This document shows positions 16,440 to 24,295 of a DNA stretch of 64,000 bases, one piece after another. The notes below the pieces were generated by a model. The model was not told the DNA's origin. It did no database searches and saw only the letters and a list, made by a program, of their open reading frames with translations. The DNA is from Actinomycetales bacterium (lineage in GTDB: Bacteria; Actinomycetota; Actinomycetes; Actinomycetales; Dermatophilaceae): contig JADJTP010000003.1 in the NCBI GenBank assembly GCA_016711095.1, positions 62,001 through 126,000 of the forward strand. The letters run 5' to 3'. A program made the position numbers and the translations under genes. The first letter of the stretch is position 1. The number at the start of each line of letters is the position of its first letter.

Positions 16440-17974
16440 GCTGCCACCGCCCTTTGGTGCCGCAAAGACAAGGCCATGCCCACGTCGTCGCGGGTCGGGG
16501 CGAGCCGACCGGCGAGGTCGGCGACCGTCCAGGCCAGGCGCAAGCAGCGGTCATACCCCCGCAGCGTCAGCTGGCCGCGGTCGACGGCGCGATCCAGATC
16601 GACGGTCAGCCGCGGGCCGAGCCGCAGTCCGGGCCGGCGCAGGACTGGGCCTGGGACCCGGCCGTTGACGGCATAGCCGTGGGCGAGCCACCGCTCGACT
16701 TGAGCAGCTCGCGCGTCGCGCACTCGGGCCGCGACCACCGCGGTGGACTCGCCGGGATCGCCGAGCAACGCGGCCCGGGTCGGCGCCGGGACCTGGACCT
16801 GGATGTCGACCCGGTCGAGGATCGGCCCCGAGAGCCGCGCAGCGTACCTGCGCTGTTGCTGGGGGGTGCACGTACAGGCGGTGGCCTTGCCGAACCCCAT
16901 CCCGCACGGGCACGGGTTGGCCGCGAGGACGAGCTGAAACTCGCAGGGGAATCTGGTGTTACTCAGCGAGCGAGAGACGACGACGTGACCTGACTCGATC
17001 GGCTGACGGAGCGCCTGGATGACATCGGGACGGAACTCGGGAGCCTCGTCGAGGAAGAGCACACCGTGGTGCGCGCGGGTCACCGCGCCCGGCATGACCA
17101 GACCGGAGCCCCCACCGATGATCGCCGGCATCGAGGCACCGTGGTGCGGGGCGACGAACGGTGGACGTCGACACAGTCCGTCGAATCGGTTGAGCGTGCC
17201 CAGGATCGAGGCTATCGCCGTCACCTCCATCGCCTGCCGGTCCCCCAACTCGGGCAACAGCCCCGTGAGCCGCTCGGCCAACATCGACTTCCCCGCCCCA
17301 GGCGGGCCGACGAGGTAGAGGTGGTGGGCGCCGGCTGCGGCTATCTCGACGGCCAGCCGAGCCTCGATCTGGCCGACGACGTCGGCGAGGTCCGGCGGCG
17401 CGGGCTCCTGCTCGACGGTGAACTCGGGCTCGGGAACCGGCTCGACGGACCGGCGCCGCCCCAGAGCTCGATAGCGGGCGACGAGTTCGTCGAGACGGAC
17501 CACCGGATGCACCTGGACGCCGGCCACGAGCCTTGCCTCGCGGGCGTTGCCCACCGGCACGACGACATGCCTAACCCCTGCCTGAGCGGCGGCGACCACC
17601 AGCGGCACGAGCCCGCGAACGGGCCGGACCGACCCGTCGAGCCCGAGCTCTCCGATGTGGACGACCGGAGCAACGACGCGGTCAGGAACCTCGCCGACCG
17701 CCGCGAGGGTCGCCATGACAATCGCCAGGTCAAACCCGCTACCCACCTTGGGCACCGAGGCGGGCGAGAGGTTGAGGGTGATTCGGCGCTGAGGCAGTGG
17801 ATGCCCGCTGTTGGCTGCCCCGGCCCGCACCCGATCGGGGGCTTGGGCGCACGCCGCATCAGCCCGACCACTCACCGTGAAGGCCGGCAGCCCCGCCGAG
17901 ACGTCTGCCTCGACCTCGACCATGAAGCCCTCAACGCCGCGCAAACCGACCGCCCGGGTGCGCCCCAACCCCAT
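16436..17974 (-). CDS. comM: YifB/ComM-family Mg-chelatase-like AAA+ ATPase
   Basis: ComM is a hexameric branch-migration helicase that extends recombination during transformation in Vibrio and Acinetobacter. The 512-residue protein has the N-terminal ChlI-like domain (VEADVSAGLPAFTVSG and RITLNLSPASVPKVG, about 20-90), Walker A GPPGAGKSML (about 217-226), LFLDEAPEF (Walker B), and a zinc-like CPCGMGFGKATACTC stretch before the sensor region. It ends with a C-terminal Mg-chelatase domain. ATG at 17974 lies two bases after the yraN stop. With dprA it forms the conserved yraN-comM-dprA operon. Whether this host takes up DNA is not known. Confidence 0.93.
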   Translation of the reverse strand: MGLGRTRAVGLRGVEGFMVEVEADVSAGLPAFTVSGRADAACAQAPDRVRAGAANSGHPLPQRRITLNLSPASVPKVGSGFDLAIVMATLAAVGEVPDRVVAPVVHIGELGLDGSVRPVRGLVPLVVAAAQAGVRHVVVPVGNAREARLVAGVQVHPVVRLDELVARYRALGRRRSVEPVPEPEFTVEQEPAPPDLADVVGQIEARLAVEIAAAGAHHLYLVGPPGAGKSMLAERLTGLLPELGDRQAMEVTAIASILGTLNRFDGLCRRPPFVAPHHGASMPAIIGGGSGLVMPGAVTRAHHGVLFLDEAPEFRPDVIQALRQPIESGHVVVSRSLSNTRFPCEFQLVLAANPCPCGMGFGKATACTCTPQQQRRYAARLSGPILDRVDIQVQVPAPTRAALLGDPGESTAVVAARVRDARAAQVERWLAHGYAVNGRVPGPVLRRPGLRLGPRLTVDLDRAVDRGQLTLRGYDRCLRLAWTVADLAGRLAPTRDDVGMALSLRHQRAVAA

Positions 17975-17975
17975 C

Positions 17976-18395
17976 TCAGCCCACCCCGCGCAGGTGCTCG
18001 ATGACGCACGGGCCCACCGGCGGCCGAGTCACCCCGACGACATCGACCCGTAGGTCTGCGACACTAACCCTGCGTCCGAGGCGCTCTTGCTCTTGCATCC
18101 ACGCGGCTGCCAGTCCGCGCAGACGGGCGAGTTTGCGGAAAGTCACAGCCTGCACCGGCCCACCGAAGGTCAGACTCCGTCGCGTCTTGACCTCGCACAC
18201 GACCAGGCAAGATCCGTCGAGGGCCACGATGTCGACTTCCCCGTGACGGCACCGCCAGTTGCGCTCGAGGATGACCATGCCCTGCTCGCGCAGATATCGC
18301 TCGGCCAGCCGTTCGCCATACCCGCCGACCGCGGCGGCGAGGCGATGCGGCATACCCGGTCGTTCGGCCGCCTGCGGCCCCGTCGAGATCGTCAC
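17976..18395 (-). CDS. yraN: YraN/UPF0102-family nuclease-like protein
   Basis: The product is 139 residues with a PD-(D/E)XK nuclease fold: GGYGERLAERYL (about 24-35), GMVILERNWRCRHGEVDIVALDG with the metal glutamate/aspartate pair in GEVD, and VVCEVKTRRS with the glutamate and lysine. The function in the cell is not settled; family members are linked to DNA processing. It heads the comM-dprA operon. GTG at 18395 is the longest start; ATG at 18353 would begin 14 codons later, and neither has a strong ribosome-binding site. Confidence 0.88.
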   Translation of the reverse strand: MTISTGPQAAERPGMPHRLAAAVGGYGERLAERYLREQGMVILERNWRCRHGEVDIVALDGSCLVVCEVKTRRSLTFGGPVQAVTFRKLARLRGLAAAWMQEQERLGRRVSVADLRVDVVGVTRPPVGPCVIEHLRGVG

Positions 18396-18492
18396 TCCGG
18401 CAGCATCGCCCCAGTCCCCCGAGCGAGCTAGCCGCCGACGGCGGCCTGTGGACGGTGGGACATTCGCCGCCGGGGTGTGGACAAACCGCCCC

Positions 18493-18795
18493 TCAGGGCA
18501 CTCGCAACTCCGACGTGGGCAGTTCCTCGATGTTGACGTCCTTGAACGTCACGACCCGAACCGACTTGACGAACCGCGCCGGCCGATAGATGTCCCACAC
18601 CCAGGCATCGTGCATGGTGATGTCGAAGAAGACCTCACCCCCGTCGGACCGCACCTTCATGTCGACCGAGTTGCACAGATAGAACCGCCTATCGGTCTCG
18701 ACGACGTGGGAGAAGAGGGTGACGACGTCGCGGTATTCGCGATAGAGCGCAAGCTCCTGCTCGGTCTCGTACTTCTCGAGGTCCTCGGAGCTCAT
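18493..18795 (-). CDS. DUF2469 family protein
   Basis: The 100-residue protein (MSSEDLEKYETEQELALYR at the start; later VVETDRRFYLCNSVD, DITMHDAWVWDIYRP and FKDVNIEEL) matches the highly conserved actinobacterial family DUF2469, represented in Mycobacterium tuberculosis by a gene also next to rnhB. No catalytic motif is known and the function is unassigned. Its ATG overlaps the rnhB stop in ATGA, so the pair is translationally coupled. The 97-bp gap to yraN shows no gene. Confidence 0.92.
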   Translation of the reverse strand: MSSEDLEKYETEQELALYREYRDVVTLFSHVVETDRRFYLCNSVDMKVRSDGGEVFFDITMHDAWVWDIYRPARFVKSVRVVTFKDVNIEELPTSELRVP

Positions 18796-19553
18796 CGGCT
18801 CTTCCCTGTCGTGGTCGGATCGGTCATCAGGCTCGGCGGGCGCTCGTCACCGACCTCATCCTCAGGTCGGGTGCCGTCGTCCCGTTCTACCACTGCATCG
18901 CCCGGGACGCGCAGCCGCCACGTGAGCCGGTGCAGCTCGCAGGGGCCCACATGCTCGAGGGCGGCCCGGTGTTCCGGGGCGGCATACCCCTTATTGACCT
19001 CCCACCGGTATGCCGGGTGCCCACCCGCCAGCCCCACCATGAGGGTGTCGCGCTCCACCTTCGCGAGAACGGAGGCAGCCGCGACCGAGGAACAGCGCCG
19101 GTCTGCCTTGATCATCGTCGTCACCGCCGGCGTGAGCTCAGGCGCACCCGGGCAGGGATCCGACTCGGCGAAGGCGAGCAACCCGACGTGTTCGGGTGCG
19201 GTGAGCCAATCGTGGTTGCCGTCGAGGATCACCAGGTCGGGCACGATCGGCAGCGCCGCCAGCGCGCGCACTCCCGCCAGCCGCAGGGCTCGCATGATCC
19301 CGACCGCGTCGATCTCGGCCGCCGAAGCATGCCCCACGGCATAAGCGAAGGCCCATCGCTGGATCCTGGGGACCAGCCGTGCGCGGGCATCCGGTGTGAG
19401 CAGCTTGGAGTCGCGCAGGCCCTGCGGAGCTGAGCGGCAGGCCTCGCCGATGACGACGACGCCGACACTCACCGGTCCGGCGAGGGCGCCACGCCCCACC
19501 TCGTCCATGCCTGCCAGCACGCGGAATCCCTGCTTCTGCAGGGTGCGTTCCAC
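18792..19553 (-). CDS. rnhB: Ribonuclease HII
   Basis: RNase HII cuts RNA in RNA/DNA hybrids and single ribonucleotides in DNA. The 253-residue product has the catalytic DEVGRG motif (AGMDEVGRGALAGPVSVG, about 14-31), VILDGNHDWL with the third acidic residue, and TMIKADRRCSSVAAASVLAKVERD with the fourth. The C-terminal 30 residues (ERDDGTRPEDEVGDERPPS) are an acidic extension beyond the usual domain. The start is GTG at 19553. The gene follows lepB across a gap with GGAGG-rich tandem repeats and overlaps DUF2469 by four bases. Confidence 0.94.
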   Translation of the reverse strand: MERTLQKQGFRVLAGMDEVGRGALAGPVSVGVVVIGEACRSAPQGLRDSKLLTPDARARLVPRIQRWAFAYAVGHASAAEIDAVGIMRALRLAGVRALAALPIVPDLVILDGNHDWLTAPEHVGLLAFAESDPCPGAPELTPAVTTMIKADRRCSSVAAASVLAKVERDTLMVGLAGGHPAYRWEVNKGYAAPEHRAALEHVGPCELHRLTWRLRVPGDAVVERDDGTRPEDEVGDERPPSLMTDPTTTGKSR

Positions 19554-19587
19554 CCGCAGCGACGGGGTCCGCGACAGGGTCCGTGGT

Positions 19588-19658
19588 GCGGATGAGGAGG
19601 CCTGGGAGGAGGCGCCGATGGGAGGAGGCGCGGGAGGAGGCGCGGGAGGAGGTGGTCA
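19588..19658. repeat. Tandem GGAGGAGGCGC-type repeat upstream of rnhB
   Basis: Units resembling GGGAGGAGGCGC recur about five times, ending GGAGGAGGTGG, between lepB and rnhB. On the coding (minus) strand they read as C-rich repeats. The array is simple-sequence and probably variable in copy number; no gene is contained. Confidence 0.6.
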
Positions 19659-19672
19659 CGACGAGGGACCGG

Positions 19673-20638
19673 TCAGGGAGAGTTCGCGCCGGCCGAGGCC
19701 GGAGCCACGCCTGGGGTCGATCCCGGCCGCCGAGACGCATTCCCGCTTCCGGTCGGTCCCGTCGACGAGTTCGTTGCCGTCGGGGTTCCCGCGGAGCCGG
19801 GGACGTTGGCGAAGACTCGCTCGCTCACCGACAGCCAGGTCACGCGGTCGAGCGGCCAGACGACCACCACGGCTCGCCCGATGACCAGGTCGATCGGCAC
19901 CGACCCGGTCGCCCCGGTGCCGTCGTCGTGGAAGCGGGAGTCAGCCGAGTCGCTGCGGTGATCTCCCATCACCCACAGCCGGCCCTGGGGCACGACGATG
20001 TCGAATCCGGACCGGTCTCCGCCAGGGGTGTCGCCAGGCTTGAGATAGGGCTCGGTGATCGGCAAGCCGTTGACTGTCAGCTCTCCTCCGGAGGTGCAAC
20101 AAACCACCCGATCACCGGGCAACCCGATGACCCTCTTGATGAGGTGATCGCTGGATTCATCCGGCGCCAGTCCAAGGAAGATGAGAACCCGGTTCAACGC
20201 ACTGGGATCGACAGGCGGCAGCTCCCCCAACCAGCTGTCCGGGTCGGTAAAGACGACGATGTCGCCACGCTCCAGATCGACCGGCCCGGGTGTCAGCTTG
20301 CTGACGACTACCCGGTCGCCCTTGATGAGGGTGTTCTCCATCGACCCGGATGGGATGTGGAAGGGCTGCACGAGGAAAGTCTTGACGAGCAGCGACAACG
20401 CCATCGCCAGCCCCACGACGATGAGCACCTCACGCACGGCGGCCCAGGCCAACTGCCCGAACCCACGACGGGAATGATCCGATCTGCTGGTCGACTCGGC
20501 GGTGGAGTCGGTGCTGGACTCAGAGCCGGTGGACTCAGAGCTGAACTCAGACCTGGTGGACTCAGCGGACGCGGGGTCACCCACCGGATCCGGTGAGCTC
20601 TCTGGCGCCGGTGAGCCCGGCTCGTGGGTGCTGGTCAT
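19673..20638 (-). CDS. lepB: Signal peptidase I, second of two tandem copies
   Basis: Signal peptidase I removes signal peptides at the outer face of the membrane. The 321-residue protein starts with a long Ser/Glu-rich cytoplasmic tail (about 1-65), then one membrane segment (VREVLIVVGLAMALSLLV). It continues with the serine motif PSGSMENTL, the VVSKL box, the lysine motif HLIKRVIGLPGDRV and the GDHRSDSADSR motif. After the catalytic part it ends in a Thr/Ser/Pro/Gly-rich extension of about 40 residues. It follows the other lepB with a one-base gap. The long N- and C-terminal low-complexity tails distinguish it from its neighbour and may set its substrates or location, which is inference. 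Confidence 0.93.
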   Translation of the reverse strand: MTSTHEPGSPAPESSPDPVGDPASAESTRSEFSSESTGSESSTDSTAESTSRSDHSRRGFGQLAWAAVREVLIVVGLAMALSLLVKTFLVQPFHIPSGSMENTLIKGDRVVVSKLTPGPVDLERGDIVVFTDPDSWLGELPPVDPSALNRVLIFLGLAPDESSDHLIKRVIGLPGDRVVCCTSGGELTVNGLPITEPYLKPGDTPGGDRSGFDIVVPQGRLWVMGDHRSDSADSRFHDDGTGATGSVPIDLVIGRAVVVVWPLDRVTWLSVSERVFANVPGSAGTPTATNSSTGPTGSGNASRRPGSTPGVAPASAGANSP

Positions 20639-20639
20639 G

Positions 20640-21371
20640 TCAGGACGACGCTCCGGACGGGGAGAGGAGCTGAGAGAGGGTGGGTGCGGGTGTCAGACTA
20701 CCTATCCGGTCCAGCGGCCAGTAGCGGATCCAGGTGCGCCCCACGACGTCGTCGAGGGGCACCATTCCACCGCCCGGCCGGCCGAGTTGGGCCCGCGAGT
20801 CGGCCGAGGCACTGCGGTGGTCGCCCATCACCCAGATCTTGCCTGACGGGACGATGACGTCGAAGCGCATCGTGCTCGGCGGGTTTCCCGGGTAGAGATA
20901 ACTCTCCTGGACGGGTGCCCCGTTGACCGTGAGCTGGCCCTCCCCCGTGCAGCACGCGACCCGGTCGCCCGGCATACCGACGACGCGTTTGACGTAGTCG
21001 GCACCTGAGCCGAGCGAGACGAGCGAGAGCATCGAGCGGACCACCTGGGAGAGCCCGTCAGCTGAGGGGGCGGACGGCTTGCCCCAGGAGTCGGTGCCGT
21101 CGAACACCACGACGTCCCCGCGCTCGATGGAGGGGCCGCGGTGCAGGCGGCTGACGAGGATACGGTCGCCCGGCTCGAGGGTGGGCTCCATCGAACCCGA
21201 AGGCACCGAGAACGACTGAACGAGCAGCCCGCGCACGAGAACCATGAGCAGCACAGCCACCCCGAATCCCTGCAGCCAGTGCCCAAGACGCAGCGTATGC
21301 CGCCCCTCATGACCCTGGCCGGCGACCGCGTCATCACCTCGTGTCGCGGACGGCCCCGAGCTCTCGCTCAC
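20640..21371 (-). CDS. lepB: Signal peptidase I, first of two tandem copies
   Basis: The 243-residue paralogue has a short tail, one membrane span (GFGVAVLLMVLVRGLLVQSF, residues about 35-54), then PSGSMEPTL, LVSRLHRGP, YVKRVVGMPGDRV and GDHRSASADSR. All catalytic blocks of signal peptidase I are intact (Ser and Lys dyad). An insertion between the VVFDGTDSW and lysine boxes is shared with the downstream copy, so the two arose by duplication. The start is GTG at 21371, five bases after the rplS stop, giving an rplS-lepB-lepB-rnhB operon as in other actinobacteria, several of which carry two or more adjacent signal peptidase genes. Confidence 0.93.
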   Translation of the reverse strand: MSESSGPSATRGDDAVAGQGHEGRHTLRLGHWLQGFGVAVLLMVLVRGLLVQSFSVPSGSMEPTLEPGDRILVSRLHRGPSIERGDVVVFDGTDSWGKPSAPSADGLSQVVRSMLSLVSLGSGADYVKRVVGMPGDRVACCTGEGQLTVNGAPVQESYLYPGNPPSTMRFDVIVPSGKIWVMGDHRSASADSRAQLGRPGGGMVPLDDVVGRTWIRYWPLDRIGSLTPAPTLSQLLSPSGASS

Positions 21372-21376
21372 GTGCT

Positions 21377-21766
21377 TCAGGCGCCGCCCTTGGCCCCGGT
21401 CTTCGCGTCGGCCTTGGGGACGGAATCGCGCTTCTCCTTGATCTTGGCGGCCTTGCCGCGCAGATCGCGCAGGTAATAGAGCTTGGCCCGGCGCACGTCG
21501 CCGCGGGTCACGACCTCGATCTTGTCGATGATCGGGGTGTGCACCGGGAAGGTGCGCTCGACTCCGACGCCGAAGGACACCTTGCGGACGGTGAACGTCT
21601 CGCCGACGCCCGAGCCGTGGCGACGGATGACGATGCCCTGGAAGAGCTGGACCCGCGAGCGGGTGCCTTCGATGACCTTGACGTGCACCTTGAGGGTGTC
21701 CCCGGCGCGGAAGGCCGGGATGTCGTCACGGAGGGTGGCTGCGTTGACGGCGTCGAGCTGATGCAT
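21377..21766 (-). CDS. rplS: 50S ribosomal protein L19
   Basis: L19 sits at the interface of the two subunits. The 129-residue product has the canonical sequence: MHQLDAVNAATLRDDIPAF, GDTLKVHVKVIEGTRSRVQ, FQGIVIRRHGSGVGETFTVR, GVGVERTFPVHTP and KLYYLRDLRGKAAKIKE. A short charged tail follows. ATG at 21766 fits the family start; the longer open frame into trmD is a GC artefact. It is separated from trmD by a 257-bp leader. Confidence 0.97.
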   Translation of the reverse strand: MHQLDAVNAATLRDDIPAFRAGDTLKVHVKVIEGTRSRVQLFQGIVIRRHGSGVGETFTVRKVSFGVGVERTFPVHTPIIDKIEVVTRGDVRRAKLYYLRDLRGKAAKIKEKRDSVPKADAKTGAKGGA

Positions 21767-21882
21767 GGTGTATTCGCTTTCTCGCGGCGCCACAGGTCGC
21801 CCGGGTGGGTGGTCAGACAACTGCCTGGCGTATGCCGTCCGGCCGGCCGCGCGGTCCGCCCGCCGAAGCGAGGCGCCCGCTC

Positions 21883-21897
21883 CCCCTGTGGCAGGGG
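21883..21897 (-). terminator. Hairpin in the trmD-rplS gap
   Basis: CCCCTG (21883-21888) pairs with CAGGGG (21892-21897) around TGG. The 257-bp gap 21767-22023 holds no gene; it also contains one GTATGCCG and one CGGCATAC octamer in opposite orientations about 110 bp apart. The hairpin may end the rpsP-trmD transcript or be part of an rplS leader. Confidence 0.35.
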
Positions 21898-22023
21898 CTT
21901 GTCTGTGCCGGAGGCAACCGCCCAAGTGTGCCAGAGCACGCGGCATACCGGGAAATCGCCCGCCTCCGAGGCGGTGACCGACGCAGCCTTGCGAGCTCAC
22001 CGGCCGCCAGACGGGACCGCCGG

Positions 22024-22725
22024 CTATCGAAGCAGGTCGGGGCGGCGCTCGCGGGTGAGTTCGAGTCGCTGTGCGGCCCGCCACGCGGCAATGGCGCCAT
22101 GGTTGCCTGACAGCAGCACCTCGGGAACGTCGAGGCCACGCCATGAAGCCGGCTTGGTATAAACCGGGTATTCGAGGAGGCCGTCTTCGTGCGACTCCTC
22201 GACCAGGCTCTCCGCGTTGCCGATCACCCCTGGCAGCAGCCGGGCCACCGCCTCGACGATCGCGAGCACGGCGACCTCGCCACCGTTGAGGACATAGTCG
22301 CCCAACGACACCCGGGTGACCGGCATACGCCCGGCCGCATCGTCGATGACCCGCTCGTCGATTCCCTCGTAGCGCCCGCAGGCGAACGCCAGCCACGGCT
22401 GGCAGGCGAGGTCTCGCGCCATCGCTTGGGTGAACGGCATACCGGACGGGGTTGGCACGAGTAGGTGCGGCGCCTCGGTGCCCTGGGGGTGCCCCGACGA
22501 GGCGAGGATCGCGTCGAGAGCCTCGCCCCAAGGTTCGGGTCGCATGACCATCCCGGCGCCACCGCCATATGGCGAGTCGTCGACCGTGCGGTGTCGGTCG
22601 TGGGTGTGCGTGCGCAGATCGTGGACGCGCAGGTCGATGAGGCCCTGCTCGCGCGCCTTGCCGATGAGTGAAAGCTCAAGCGGCGCCAGGTAATCGGGGA
22701 AGATCGTCACCACGTCGATGCGCAT
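22024..22725 (-). CDS. trmD: tRNA (guanine-N1-)-methyltransferase
   Basis: TrmD makes m1G37 in tRNAs and prevents frameshifting. The 233-residue product begins MRIDVVTIFPDYLAPLELS and carries DDSPYGGGAGMVMRPEP (about 55-71). The trefoil-knot SAM site is FACGRYEGIDERV, SLGDYVLNGGEVAVLAI and EAVARLLPGVIGN. ATG at 22725 gives the canonical N-terminus. GTG at 22737 would start four codons earlier, in a GTGA overlap with the rimM stop, and is a possible alternative. The order rpsP-khpA-rimM-trmD-rplS is the standard one. Confidence 0.96.
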   Translation of the reverse strand: MRIDVVTIFPDYLAPLELSLIGKAREQGLIDLRVHDLRTHTHDRHRTVDDSPYGGGAGMVMRPEPWGEALDAILASSGHPQGTEAPHLLVPTPSGMPFTQAMARDLACQPWLAFACGRYEGIDERVIDDAAGRMPVTRVSLGDYVLNGGEVAVLAIVEAVARLLPGVIGNAESLVEESHEDGLLEYPVYTKPASWRGLDVPEVLLSGNHGAIAAWRAAQRLELTRERRPDLLR

Positions 22726-22733
22726 CGCCGAAC

Positions 22734-23288
22734 TCACTCAGCGAGCTCCAGCAGACCCGCTGGCGGGTCGATGACGACTCGGCCCCCGACGACGTCGACC
22801 AGCGGGACGAGCGCGGACACGAACGGCACGTATGCCGTGGCGCCCCCGGTGAGCGCTACGACGAGCCGGTCCTGGCCGGGACCGATGTCCAGACCGGCGA
22901 CCGTGCCGACCGTTGTGCCGTCGACGAGCGAGACCGCCAGCCCGAGGAGTTGTTCCTCGTACCAGCTGTCGCCACCCGGGTCGGGCTCGAGCAACTCCTG
23001 CCGGCCCGGCTCGATCGCCACCGGGTCCGGGGTGAGCAGCCGAGTGCCGCGCAGCCCCTCGGCTCCGGTGCGATCGGGGATCTCCTCGAACGACAACAGC
23101 CACGTGCCGTTGTGATCGCGGGCCGAGCTCACCGTCAGCCGATGGGGAACGCCGCTGCCAGTGGGTGCCCTCGTCGGCAGCACGCTGCCGACGGCGAATC
23201 GACGAGCGGGCTCGTCGGTGTGCAGCTGGACGGTCACCTCACCGTTCAGGCCGTGCGGCTTGCCGATCCGAGCGACGACGTGACTCAT
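22734..23288 (-). CDS. rimM: Ribosome maturation factor RimM
   Basis: RimM helps process the 3' major domain of 16S rRNA and binds S19. The 184-residue product has the N-terminal RimM domain (ARIGKPHGLNGEVTVQLHTD, about 5-24, and LLSFEEIPDRTGAEGLRGTRLL) and a PRC-barrel C-terminus (WYEEQLLGLAVSLVDGTTVGTV, and AYVPFVSALVPLVDV). ATG at 23288 is the family start. It lies 21 bp after khpA. Confidence 0.95.
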   Translation of the reverse strand: MSHVVARIGKPHGLNGEVTVQLHTDEPARRFAVGSVLPTRAPTGSGVPHRLTVSSARDHNGTWLLSFEEIPDRTGAEGLRGTRLLTPDPVAIEPGRQELLEPDPGGDSWYEEQLLGLAVSLVDGTTVGTVAGLDIGPGQDRLVVALTGGATAYVPFVSALVPLVDVVGGRVVIDPPAGLLELAE

Positions 23289-23309
23289 GACCGTCGACTC
23301 GCCGGGCCG

Positions 23310-23549
23310 TTAACGACGATCGGTGTCGACGATGTCGACTCGGATACCGGAGCCGCCAGCGAGGGCTGAGACAACGGTGCGCAGGGCACTGGCCGTGCGT
23401 CCCGAGCGACCGATAACCCGACCGAGGTCCTCGGGGTGCACCCTGACCTCAAGCAACTCGCCGCGACGCAACTCTTTGCGACGAACGACGACCTCGTCCT
23501 GGTGGTCGACGATGCCCTTGACCAGGTGTTCCAGGGCCTCCTCGAGCAC
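23310..23549 (-). CDS. khpA: KH-domain RNA-binding protein KhpA
   Basis: The 79-residue protein is one KH domain with the GxxG-type loop in LGRVIGRSGRTASALR (about 42-57), preceded by LLEVRVHPED. KhpA binds RNA, in Gram-positives together with KhpB, and affects cell division and small-RNA traffic. The start is GTG at 23549, two bases after the rpsP stop. Its position between rpsP and rimM is conserved in Gram-positive bacteria. Confidence 0.94.
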   Translation of the reverse strand: MLEEALEHLVKGIVDHQDEVVVRRKELRRGELLEVRVHPEDLGRVIGRSGRTASALRTVVSALAGGSGIRVDIVDTDRR

Positions 23550-23551
23550 GC

Positions 23552-24088
23552 TCAGGCTCCGGCCTCGTGAGCGGGTGCCTCGTCAGCGGGCGCCTCGGCG
23601 ACAGGTGCAGCCTCGGCGACGGGGGCCTCGGCGACGGGGGCCTCGGCGACGGGGGCCTCGGCGACTGGCGCCGCCTCGACGGCCTCCGGCTTGGGTCCGG
23701 CCTTCTTGCGCGGCGTCGTGGCCGAGCCCTTGAGCTCCAGCGACTTGCCGGCGGCGGCCATCGCGGCCTCGTAGAGTTCCTTCTTGCTCGTCTTCGGCGC
23801 GGCTACCTGCAGGCTGCCCTCGGCGCCGTCCAGGCCCTTGAACTTCTGCCAGTCGCCGGTCACCTTCAGCAGGGCCTCGACCGCTTCGGTGGGCTGGGCG
23901 CCTTGTGCGAGCCAGTACTGCGCACGGGGGGAGTTGATGTCGATGACCGACGGGTGCTCGGTCGGGTGGTACTTGCCGATCTCCTCGATCGCCCGGCCAT
24001 CGCGCTTGGTGCGCGAGTCCATGACAACGACGCGGTAGAAGGGGGTGCGGATCTTGCCCATCCGCTTGAGGCGAATCTTGACGGCCAC
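23552..24088 (-). CDS. rpsP: 30S ribosomal protein S16 with a repetitive C-terminal tail
   Basis: S16 assists 30S assembly. Residues 1-80 are canonical (MAVKIRLKRMGKIRTPFYR, VVMDSRTKRDGRAIEEIGKY, QPTEAVEALL). The protein continues to 178 residues, about double the core. After a lysine-rich part it ends with at least five PVAEA units. At the DNA level this is a near-perfect 15-bp tandem repeat around 23600-23666. Long tails on S16 are common in actinobacteria; the repeat may vary in number between strains. GTG at 24088 follows CAGGAG. Confidence 0.95.
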   Translation of the reverse strand: MAVKIRLKRMGKIRTPFYRVVVMDSRTKRDGRAIEEIGKYHPTEHPSVIDINSPRAQYWLAQGAQPTEAVEALLKVTGDWQKFKGLDGAEGSLQVAAPKTSKKELYEAAMAAAGKSLELKGSATTPRKKAGPKPEAVEAAPVAEAPVAEAPVAEAPVAEAAPVAEAPADEAPAHEAGA

Positions 24089-24204
24089 GGTCGGTGGTCT
24101 CCTGGTTCAGGTCATGAGCACGGCGAGACCGGTGCGGACGTGCTCCGGGGTGCCGTGGCTCGGTTCGTAGACGCACGGGCAGACACCCAGCGAGTACAGC
24201 CGCC

Positions 24205-24210
24205 TATTCT
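24205..24210 (-). promoter_or_regulatory. Possible -10 of the rpsP operon
   Basis: On the minus strand AGAATA is embedded in TGGCAGAATAGGCGG about 115 bp ahead of the rpsP start, followed by TGTACTCG. I recall a similar CAGAAT...TGTACTCG arrangement ahead of rpsP in other actinobacteria but cannot verify it here. No convincing -35 was found. Confidence 0.3.
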
Positions 24211-24295
24211 GCCAGACCGCTCGCCGTGCCCCGACCACACGACCTGTGCCGTGCGTGGCTCCCAGCGACACGCCCGCGCCCGCCCCCTCGGTGGC

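Noticed and set aside
21767..22023. Riboswitch in the trmD-rplS gap
   Set aside because: The gap has one small stem and no conserved aptamer pattern that I recognise; L19 leaders are an alternative but nothing specific is visible.
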